This document shows, piece after piece, positions 40,957 through 48,592 of a DNA stretch of 60,002 nucleotides (the first letter of the stretch is position 1; every line of letters starts with the position of its first letter). Position numbers and translations under genes: made by a program. The notes under the pieces are model-generated. The model was not told the origin of the DNA and did not search any database. It worked only from the letters and a program-made list of their open reading frames with translations. This DNA comes from Sphingopyxis sp. (GTDB taxonomy: Bacteria > Pseudomonadota > Alphaproteobacteria > Sphingomonadales > Sphingomonadaceae). The stretch spans positions 1 to 60,002 of the forward strand of contig JAEMRT010000023.1 in the NCBI GenBank assembly GCA_016463225.1. The letters are read 5' to 3'.

Positions 40957-43900
40957 ATGGCTCGACGCCATCTCCTGCTGTGGTTTGCGCTGTCACTCGC
41001 GGTAAACGCATCGCCTTCGGCTGCGCAGTTCATTCCGCGCGAAGTGCTGATCCCGGCCGAGCTTGCGGCACAGAAAATTGCGCCCGGCCGGGCCGTGCCA
41101 AATCCGGGCGAGCTTGAGAAAATAGCGGCGCTTGAGCGCCTGACGGGAGTCGAGCGACCCTGCAACACGACCTGGGATCCGGCGCTTGAGGCGCCGCGTC
41201 GCGAATTGCTGTCGCTTTATGAAGGCACCTATGGCCCCGACCATCCAGCGACCTCACGTCCGCTGCTGTCGCTGCTCTGCCACTTTGCCTATCATAGCAA
41301 GACAGCCGCCAACCATGCCGAGCGAGAACGGATCATCGACAGGCTGGTTGCCATGGGCCGCAAGCATCGGCAGCCTGCCATCCTGTTCACGGGGCTTACC
41401 GCACGGTCACAGTTGCGGATCGAGCAGGGAAAGCCGGAACCGGCCATCACCGATGCCGCGGAGGCGCTTGCTCAGGGACGAAAATTGTTCACGAGCCATC
41501 CGGCGATCGTCGCATCGAGCGCCGGCCTGCTTGCCGCGGCATATGAGGCGGCGGGTCGCATGCCTGATGCGGAGCCGCTGCGCCAGGAAGCTGTCACGCT
41601 GCTCCAAAGCATAGCGGGCGGCGACCGGTTCGTCCTCGCCGAAACCTATGAGGCGCTCGGCAACAATCTGATCAAACAGCTTCGGGAGCAAGAAGCCCAA
41701 ATTTGGTATGGCCGCGAACTCGATATTTTCGAAGCGGCACTGCCCGATGCCGATACGGAAGGTCTGACCTCGATCGTCCTTGTGTCGCAGCGCCTGTTCT
41801 GGACCGATCCACTCCGGGTCGAGGCGCTCTATCGTGCGGTCCTCAGCCGGCAGGAGGCGGACCCGGCGACGAGCGACGGCCGCAACTGGATGACGCTGTG
41901 GAACCTTGCCAAATCGGCGCGTCTGCGGTCCGACCTGACAAATGCGGTCGCTTTCCAGCGGCGCGTCATTGCCGCTGTAGGATCCGGCCCCGACAAGGGC
42001 CGCGATCTCGAGCTCGCGAGCATGCTGGCGCAAAAACGCGACACGGCCGCCGAGGCCGAAGCCATTTATCGACGGGCGCTTGCCGGCGACCCCGATAATC
42101 CGCAATTGCTCGAAAATCTCGGCAATACGCTTTGGACGCTCGATCGGTTCGACGATGCGCTACCCATACGCAAGCGCGCCGTCGAGATTGCGGTAGCCCG
42201 CTTCGGGCCCAGTCATCGCGAAACGCTCCGCCTGACGCAGAATCTTGGCGTCGCGCTGTGGATCATGCGCCAGCCTGCGTTGGCACGGCCCTATTATGAG
42301 CGCGTCCTTGCCGGCTATCGCGCCGAGCTTTCGGCGATTCCCGAGACGGCGAATGCCGCGTATCGCAGTAACCTCAGCGGCTTCATCAGCGGCAAGGCGA
42401 GCGACTTGCTGAAACTGTATTGGACCGACCGGGCGAACGCGGAGCAGGGCGGCGACGCGGTCAGCCGCGCTAGGGGATTCGCCGTTGCGCAGCTCGCCCA
42501 TCCGTCCGTTTCGGGCGCGGCGATCAGCGAGACGACGGCGCGCGCCCTTGCCGAGCGTGCCGGGAAAGGCGCGCTGTTCGTAGCTTGGCGAGCGGCCCGG
42601 GACAGGGTGGTTTCGCTCGATCAGGCGATCGCCGTCGCCGCCCAGCGCGGTGCGGGCGAGGACAACGACCGGCTCCGGCTACTGAACGAACGGACTTGGG
42701 CCGGTGGGGCGCTCGCCGACGCGGCGGCCGTGCTCGGTCGCGAACTGCCCGATATGTTTGGCACGCTCCGGCCCGAGCCGGTGCCGCTCGGGGAGATCGC
42801 GGGAGAGCGTGGAAGGCCTGCGCTGCTCCGCAAGGACGAAGCGCTCGTTCTTCTCTATCCGGGCATGCCCGATGTGCGCGGGGAGATGAGCCGGGGTATT
42901 GTTTTCGCAATCACCCGCGAAGGTTCGGCCTGGGCCGAAATACCGATCGATGGCGCCGACCTTGCCCAACTGATCGGCGAACTGCACAGGCAGCTGGCGG
43001 ACCCGAAACATTCGGGGCTGACGGTGCAAGGACCAGACGAGAGTCCCGACGGCTACTTACGTTACGATCGCGCGGCGGCCTATCGCGCCTATCAGGCCCT
43101 GTTCGGCGATCGATCGATTGCGTCCCTGCTGAAGGACAAGAATCGCTGGGTCGTCGTTCCAGAAGGGCCGCTGCTTGCGCTCAATTTCGCAGCACTGGTG
43201 TCTCGACCGCCCGAGGGGGGCGCTGAAGGGGACATCGATCCCGCCGCGCTGCGCGCGACCGGATGGCTTGGTCTCGAACGCGTGGTCACGGTACTGCCCT
43301 CCGTCAATGCGCTGCAAACCGCGCGGCGTGGCAAGGCCGTCGCCTGGGCCGACGGCAAATTTTATGGTATGGGCGATCCGGCATTCCGCGGTGTCGCAGA
43401 CCCTCCTCCGAAACCGCTCCCCCAGCATGTTCGAAGTGCCCCGGTTGCGCTGCCCCCGGCCGCCAGCCTTGCGATGTTGCCAAGGCAACACCTCTATCGC
43501 GATGGCGTTGCGGACCCCGCGATGCTCGCGCGGCTTCCACGTCTCCACTATAGCGCTGCCGAGGTCAGGATGATGAGCACGCTGCTCGGCGCTTCGCCTG
43601 ATCGGCAGATGCTCCAGCTCGATGCGACGCAGGCTCGACTGGAAAAAGATAGCGCCAATGGAACGCTGAACGACAGCAAGATCGTCCTTTTCGCTACGCA
43701 CGCGCTGCTCGGTGGCAGTTTCGACGGCACACTTGCGGAGCCAGCCCTCGCTTTGACGCCGCGGGACAATCGGCCCGGCATGGCGATTGATCCAGGCAAC
43801 GATGGATTGCTTACGGCGTCGGAAGTCGCCCAGCTCGAATTCAACGCTGCGCTGATCATATTATCGGCTTGCAACACGGGAGCGGGGACAAAGGGCGATG

Positions 43901-44163
43901 ACGGTTTCAGTGGATTGACGCGCGCTTTTCTCCTTGCAGGAGCGCGCGCGATATTGGCAACCTATTCGCCGGTCATCGACGAGGTTGGCGCGCGGATGAC
44001 TACCACAGCGGTTGCGCGACTCCAGAGTCGGGACGGCGATATCGCCGCAGCGTTGCGCGAGGCGATGCTTGAGATCGCCGCCGATCCGTCCGGCGACGCG
44101 CGCGGCGAATCGCTGGCACATCCTGCCGCGTGGGCTGTCTATGTGGCGATTGACCCATCCTGA
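40957..44163 (+). CDS. Secreted TPR-CHAT caspase-like protein
   Basis: A 1068-residue protein with a signal peptide (ALSLAVNASPSAAQ). The N-terminal two thirds are helical TPR-like repeats, clearest around 385-450 (AEAIYRRALAGDPDNPQLLENLGNTLWTLDRFDDA). The C-terminal CHAT domain has the catalytic pair H915 in LFATHAL and C972 in LSACNTG, so it should be an active cysteine protease of the caspase/separase type. The end AHPAAWAVYV is also typical. The signal peptide predicts a periplasmic location. It converges on a second CHAT gene 414 bases away. Partner, substrate and trigger are unknown. Confidence 0.87.
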   Translation: MARRHLLLWFALSLAVNASPSAAQFIPREVLIPAELAAQKIAPGRAVPNPGELEKIAALERLTGVERPCNTTWDPALEAPRRELLSLYEGTYGPDHPATSRPLLSLLCHFAYHSKTAANHAERERIIDRLVAMGRKHRQPAILFTGLTARSQLRIEQGKPEPAITDAAEALAQGRKLFTSHPAIVASSAGLLAAAYEAAGRMPDAEPLRQEAVTLLQSIAGGDRFVLAETYEALGNNLIKQLREQEAQIWYGRELDIFEAALPDADTEGLTSIVLVSQRLFWTDPLRVEALYRAVLSRQEADPATSDGRNWMTLWNLAKSARLRSDLTNAVAFQRRVIAAVGSGPDKGRDLELASMLAQKRDTAAEAEAIYRRALAGDPDNPQLLENLGNTLWTLDRFDDALPIRKRAVEIAVARFGPSHRETLRLTQNLGVALWIMRQPALARPYYERVLAGYRAELSAIPETANAAYRSNLSGFISGKASDLLKLYWTDRANAEQGGDAVSRARGFAVAQLAHPSVSGAAISETTARALAERAGKGALFVAWRAARDRVVSLDQAIAVAAQRGAGEDNDRLRLLNERTWAGGALADAAAVLGRELPDMFGTLRPEPVPLGEIAGERGRPALLRKDEALVLLYPGMPDVRGEMSRGIVFAITREGSAWAEIPIDGADLAQLIGELHRQLADPKHSGLTVQGPDESPDGYLRYDRAAAYRAYQALFGDRSIASLLKDKNRWVVVPEGPLLALNFAALVSRPPEGGAEGDIDPAALRATGWLGLERVVTVLPSVNALQTARRGKAVAWADGKFYGMGDPAFRGVADPPPKPLPQHVRSAPVALPPAASLAMLPRQHLYRDGVADPAMLARLPRLHYSAAEVRMMSTLLGASPDRQMLQLDATQARLEKDSANGTLNDSKIVLFATHALLGGSFDGTLAEPALALTPRDNRPGMAIDPGNDGLLTASEVAQLEFNAALIILSACNTGAGTKGDDGFSGLTRAFLLAGARAILATYSPVIDEVGARMTTTAVARLQSRDGDIAAALREAMLEIAADPSGDARGESLAHPAAWAVYVAIDPS

Positions 44164-44577
44164 AATTGCCGGTTTGCTTGCTCCCAAGACTGCCCAAAAG
44201 CAGATTGGCAGCTTTCGGCCAAAGCTCGCCGGGCTTTGCTGCGGCGGCCTGATCAGCTTAAGCAGTGGATCAGTGTCATTTGAACATTTCAACCAGCCGT
44301 AGCCCGAAGGAAAAAAGACGCCCGCCCGATTGAGCCGGGCGGGCGCTAGAGGAAGATCTCTGTTTTCCTGAAAGGAAGAGTTCTTCTGGGTCGCACGGCG
44401 CGGATAGCGTTGCAGGCCGACCTGGAATTGTACGGCAGCGCCAAAAGATGCAGATATTTCCGGACGGGAGATGCCGTAGCAACATTCGGACTGGATCGAT
44501 CCTCGTCTGCCTGACGGAGTAAACGGTCGCTTTGGTACGGCGTCAGGCCGGGGGAAGCTCACGCGCCGTTGCGGCGG
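44164..44577. other. Convergent intergenic region with an isolated terminator
   Basis: This 414-base gap separates the two CHAT genes. Features seen: the repeat GCTTTCGGCCAAAG (44211-44224) and a strong minus-strand terminator (44311-44345) lying 230 bases beyond the second CHAT stop. Between them a minus-strand 69-codon frame (44276-44485) has poor coding character. The stretch 44346-44577 is either a long 3' untranslated region or an unrecognised small RNA. Confidence 0.45.
44311..44345 (-). terminator. Rho-independent terminator, minus strand
   Basis: CGCCCGCCCG pairs perfectly with CGGGCGGGCG across a seven-base loop, and on the minus strand it is followed by a T-run (six A on the plus strand at 44311-44316). 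It is 230 bases downstream of the second CHAT stop codon, far for a simple gene-end terminator. Confidence 0.9.
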
Positions 44578-47343
44578 CTATCGATCGCCAACGATAATGA
44601 AGGGCGCCCAGGCATTGGGATGGGCCCAGGTGTCGGTATCGGTATCCCCGCTGGTGTCATCGCGGACAATTTTCATGGCAACCTGAAGGGCTTCCGCGGG
44701 CGACCCGTTTGGATGACTTTTCAACCATTGCGTGGCGACAACGGTGAGCTTTGGCGCAACGGCGTCGCGGACCGGCCAGTGAGATACCAGCAGGCTGGGT
44801 GCGCCCGCGAAAAAGAATGAACGCGCCAGTCCCGATAGTCCCTCCCCATTGGCCCCGTCGCTACCTCCCGTGTTACAGGCGGACAGCACGACCCATCTGG
44901 CACGAATGCGCAGTTCGGCAATCTCTGAGCTGGTCAGATAGCCGTCGTCCTGCAGGCTTGCGGTGGCAGGCGGAGACAGGACAAGGCCAGGCTCGGTGAG
45001 GCCGGAAAGTTCTTGCGCGAGCAAGCCGTGCGTTGCGAAAACGATGACGTCGGCTGCAAGCGATGTCTGGCGAACGCGGGTCTCGGTAGCCGCTCCGGCA
45101 AGAAAGAGCGCATCGGGCGGCGCACCTGCCGCGTTCCATAGGGCGCTCAACTCTTCCGCCGTACCCGGAAGGCGCGCCAGCTTCCGGAGGGCGCCCGGGT
45201 CGGCGAGCGAAGCTGATATCCCGTCGCTACCGGGGCGCTGAATATCTGTTGAGAGGTCGGATGGCGGGCCCCGACTGGCGCCGCGCCGCGACGAGGTGCC
45301 TTCAAGGACGGGGTCGCCGAACCCGAGAAATGGCCGGGCGTCGACTGCATCGCGATCGACGCGAAAGCGCCGAAGAAATGCTAGCGAATTCAGCGAAGGT
45401 ACTTGAATCTGCGCGATATCGTCGGCGAACCATTTCGCCGAGCGCATCACAGCGGGCTCGCCATTCGCACCCATGGGCATTTCGCGGACGAGGATTCCGA
45501 ACGGCATGCTCGCGAGCGACCCGGCGGCCGATATGAAAAGCACGCGCTTGCCTGCGAACTGCGTTGCAACCGGGGCGATGATCTCTGCGTAAACAGCCTG
45601 CGCGGTCACGAAGTCGAACGGATAGGCACCATCGCCCTCCCGTTCCCACGCGGCACGTTGCGCCGGTTCGATATCGACCTTCGCGCCCACATCCCAGAGC
45701 AACCGGGTCACCTGCTTTTTCAGCCGGTCATCGGTCCAGTCGCTGCGCTGCCACGTCAGGCCTTCGCGAGTCACCAAGAAAATGTGGGTCGAATATTCCG
45801 TTGGAAGCACGAAGAGCGCCGCCTCATCAGGTCCCAACAATGCCTTCGCCTGGACAATCGACAGGGCAGGTGGCCGGATGAGAGCGAAATAGTCCGGGGA
45901 AGCGGCGCCGAGCTTCGTATCGATCGCCGCCACCTCACGCGCTACTGCGTCCCGTCGCAGAGTCATATCCTGCTGGGCGCGGAGATCCTCCGCGGCCGCA
46001 GATCCCGCCAGCGCGAGAAGGCGTCGATCGAGCGCCTGCCAGTCTGCGCTCAGCTTCTGTCGCTGGGTAATGACGGCGGATAGTCCCGCCGCATCGGCCG
46101 ACCGGTTGGCGGCCTTCAGCGCGACGGCGCGGCTGGTGCTTCCATCAAGCAGGATTTGTCCGGCGACAAACGCCGCTTGCTGCCGGTCGGGCAGTTTGCT
46201 CTGCCATGCCGCTTCTATCAGTTGCCGTTCGGCGGCGCGTGCTGCGTCGAGGTCGCGTGCGAACTGCGACTGGTCGCCGACACCGAAGCCACGAGCAGCC
46301 ATCCGGTCCCGAAGAACTTCGACGACATGGGCGGCAAGAGGAAAAGCGCGGGCGGCCGTTGCGGTTCCGCGAAGCAGCGCGTCGGCAAGCGCGGCTTCGC
46401 CGAGCAGCGTGTCCGGATGGTTTGGCCCAAGCTTGCGACGCCGCCCCTGCAAGGCGGCATCCAGGGTCGTCACCGCGTCAGCCCGGTTGCCCATGCCAAG
46501 CAGGGCAAGGCCGACGATGGTCTGGCTGGTCAGGCTATCGGGGTGATCGGCTCCCATCGCTGCCGTCCGGCGCGCGAGAACCGACCGGGCCAACGGCAAA
46601 GCTTCCTCGAACTGTCCCATGTCGATCAGGTTGGCGGCCAGATTATGGTCGGCAAGCCACGCTTCCGGGGTCTCGGTGCCGACGACGTGATACCGCTCCG
46701 TCACCTCGCGGAAAAGCGCGTCGGCTTCGGTATAGCGGTGCTGCTCATGCAGATTGTGCGCCAGATTGTTCGCGATGAGGACGGCGAGAGGATTGTCGTT
46801 CGGGGTTCCTTTCGCGGCAATCTGTTCGCGCACCTCGCGAAGCAACGCTTCGGCATCGCGCAACCGGTTCTGACCCGTGAGCGATCCCGCGAGCGTGTTC
46901 ACGATTGTCCACCTGCTCCGTCGACCCGGCGCGGAAATGGCATCGGCGGAAAGCAGGAGGCCACGCAGAATCGCCTCGGCCTCGCTGTAGCTTCCGAGAA
47001 AATTGAGATTGGTCGCGAGGCTATTGCCCGAATTGAGCACCGCCGGGTCGTCGGCGCTGTAGCTGGCACGATCCAGGTCATGCGCCCTGCGAAAATGGGC
47101 GGTGGCTTCGGCTGCATCGCCGGTCTTGCTGAGCGCGACGCCGCGTTCATGCTGCGCGATCGCGACCTCTTCCACGAGTTCGCGGTAAGCTATCGACCGC
47201 GTGTCGCCGCCAGATTCGAGCTGCGCGAGCCGCGCCTCCATTTGATCAAGGTCTGGCTGTGATACATCTTGCGCCAGCGTGGGCGCCGCCAAAGACGCCC
47301 AGGCAATCATCCCGATCAAGAGGCAGCAGAGCGGGCGCCACAT
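44578..47343 (-). CDS. Secreted TPR-CHAT caspase-like protein, operon with FecR-like gene
   Basis: A 921-residue protein; ATG 47343 begins a signal peptide (CCLLIGMIAWASLAAPTLAQ), whereas earlier in-frame starts lie inside the preceding gene. It has tetratricopeptide repeats of the kinesin-light-chain-like type (GADHPDSLTSQTIVGLALLGMG and GPNHPDTLLGEAALADALL). A long helical linker and a C-terminal CHAT domain with H772 in FATHGLL and C823 in LSACNTG follow. Predicted periplasmic cysteine protease. It starts 7 bases after the FecR-like gene, so the two are cotranscribed. Its domain plan matches the CHAT gene at 40957-44163, but the TPR types differ, so they are relatives and not a recent duplicate. 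Confidence 0.88.
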   Translation of the reverse strand: MWRPLCCLLIGMIAWASLAAPTLAQDVSQPDLDQMEARLAQLESGGDTRSIAYRELVEEVAIAQHERGVALSKTGDAAEATAHFRRAHDLDRASYSADDPAVLNSGNSLATNLNFLGSYSEAEAILRGLLLSADAISAPGRRSRWTIVNTLAGSLTGQNRLRDAEALLREVREQIAAKGTPNDNPLAVLIANNLAHNLHEQHRYTEADALFREVTERYHVVGTETPEAWLADHNLAANLIDMGQFEEALPLARSVLARRTAAMGADHPDSLTSQTIVGLALLGMGNRADAVTTLDAALQGRRRKLGPNHPDTLLGEAALADALLRGTATAARAFPLAAHVVEVLRDRMAARGFGVGDQSQFARDLDAARAAERQLIEAAWQSKLPDRQQAAFVAGQILLDGSTSRAVALKAANRSADAAGLSAVITQRQKLSADWQALDRRLLALAGSAAAEDLRAQQDMTLRRDAVAREVAAIDTKLGAASPDYFALIRPPALSIVQAKALLGPDEAALFVLPTEYSTHIFLVTREGLTWQRSDWTDDRLKKQVTRLLWDVGAKVDIEPAQRAAWEREGDGAYPFDFVTAQAVYAEIIAPVATQFAGKRVLFISAAGSLASMPFGILVREMPMGANGEPAVMRSAKWFADDIAQIQVPSLNSLAFLRRFRVDRDAVDARPFLGFGDPVLEGTSSRRGASRGPPSDLSTDIQRPGSDGISASLADPGALRKLARLPGTAEELSALWNAAGAPPDALFLAGAATETRVRQTSLAADVIVFATHGLLAQELSGLTEPGLVLSPPATASLQDDGYLTSSEIAELRIRARWVVLSACNTGGSDGANGEGLSGLARSFFFAGAPSLLVSHWPVRDAVAPKLTVVATQWLKSHPNGSPAEALQVAMKIVRDDTSGDTDTDTWAHPNAWAPFIIVGDR

Positions 47344-47350
47344 CGGATTG

Positions 47351-48340
47351 CTACCCGTCGTCTCCGGGCAGCGCTGGCCGATAATTATAGCCTTGCCCGC
47401 AATTGCTATGATGCGCGAGGTAATGGGACGCGGAGGGGCGATCGGCGGCGATCCGGTCGAGCATGCTATACCCCTGGATACGATACTCTCCGCTGGGATG
47501 TTCGGCGAGCCAGAGACCCCACAACAAAGGATCGGGCTCACCTTTCATCCAGTCTGGCCGCGGCAAGTCAGATGCTGCGATCCAAGTCAGGCCGATCATC
47601 TTGAATGCGCCCGCATTGTCGGCGATCCGCAAGCTGTCGACGCCCTTTATTGATGCCATTGGCAAGGCGCGAAAACTCGTAAGAGTAGCTACCGTCTGGT
47701 TCTTGCTGATCATATCACCGCTTTGGGTGCCGCCGCACCAACCCCAGAGCAGGCTGGCCAGTTTGCTATCGATTCTTTGTGCGGCTATCCCTGCAAGCGC
47801 GCTCTCACCCTCAAGAAACACAGCTCGGGGCGTGCTGCCGATGCTCATTCCGCGGGTCATGCCGCCTCGGGCGCGCCCGCTACCGGTCAGGCTTCGCTCA
47901 ATCGCTGTAAGTTCCGCAAGCGAGGGCCAGTCCAGCCCGGCCAGGAAAGCGTGCGCCGCCTTTGGAAGGCCAGGATAACTGGGGCCGTCAACGCGAAATG
48001 GCGCGTGTGTGATGTCGATTTGGGTCAAGCGCCCGCCGGAGGTCCGGACAACCACCCACCCGACCGGGCTGCTCGCGCAGACGTGGTCGCCCGCAGCGAG
48101 CAAACTTCCGCTTTGTGCCTTACGCCAGTCTTTCGCGCCGGCGCGCCGGACCATGGCCGCGCCGCTCGTTCGACTGATCACCGCAGCCGCTTCGACGATC
48201 GTCGCAACATCAGGCTGCACGCCTTCGACGCTATCTGCGGTGACGATATCGCCGCAGCGTACTTCCGCGGCACCAGCATGAACTGGCGTCAAGCCGACCA
48301 ACAGGGAAAAAATGCCAATGCTGAAATGATACCAGCCCAT
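47351..48340 (-). CDS. Secreted FecR-like domain protein of unknown function
   Basis: A 329-residue protein; ATG 48340 follows GGGGGG and opens a signal peptide (FSIGIFSLLVGLTPVHA). Residues about 35-120 (ISRTSGAAMVRRAGAKDWRKAQSGSLLAAGDHVCASSPVGWVVVRTSGG) have the pattern of a FecR/PF04773 beta-domain: imprint, load and polarity of a dosage-type 'G.V.VRR.G...W..A..G..L..GD.V' repeat. There is no membrane helix or DUF4880 segment, so it is not an anti-sigma factor. The C-terminal 200 residues are unrecognised and contain several Trp and Cys. It is the first gene of an operon with the CHAT protein and may regulate or present substrate to it. Confidence 0.7.
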   Translation of the reverse strand: MGWYHFSIGIFSLLVGLTPVHAGAAEVRCGDIVTADSVEGVQPDVATIVEAAAVISRTSGAAMVRRAGAKDWRKAQSGSLLAAGDHVCASSPVGWVVVRTSGGRLTQIDITHAPFRVDGPSYPGLPKAAHAFLAGLDWPSLAELTAIERSLTGSGRARGGMTRGMSIGSTPRAVFLEGESALAGIAAQRIDSKLASLLWGWCGGTQSGDMISKNQTVATLTSFRALPMASIKGVDSLRIADNAGAFKMIGLTWIAASDLPRPDWMKGEPDPLLWGLWLAEHPSGEYRIQGYSMLDRIAADRPSASHYLAHHSNCGQGYNYRPALPGDDG

Positions 48341-48385
48341 GTATCCCCCCCAATAGCTGGGCCCCAGCGTTTGGGCCAAGGCTTA

Positions 48386-48413
48386 GCTATAGGTGTGTCT
48401 CAAACGCCATCAA
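48386..48413 (-). promoter_or_regulatory. Candidate promoter of the FecR-like/CHAT operon
   Basis: Minus strand: TTGATG (48408-48413), 16-base spacer, TATAGC (48386-48391), about 45 bases before the start codon. Four of six bases match the consensus in each box. Pattern only. Confidence 0.35.
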
Positions 48414-48592
48414 GCGATCATTCGCAGCAACGGCGGGCGCAATGCATGGTCCGCTTTCTTCGTTTTGGGGCCCAAAGCTGCCCACCGCAAATCGATCGGC
48501 CTGTCGTCTGACTGTCACAGCCCTGGCGTAGCGGCGCGTCGTCGTTGCGCTCCGCACCGATGATAACAGCCAAATCAAAACAGGGGCCCGCC

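Noticed and set aside
44276..44485. 69-codon minus-strand frame between the CHAT genes
   Set aside because: Overlaps the terminator, has no ribosome site and a Ser/Arg-rich product.
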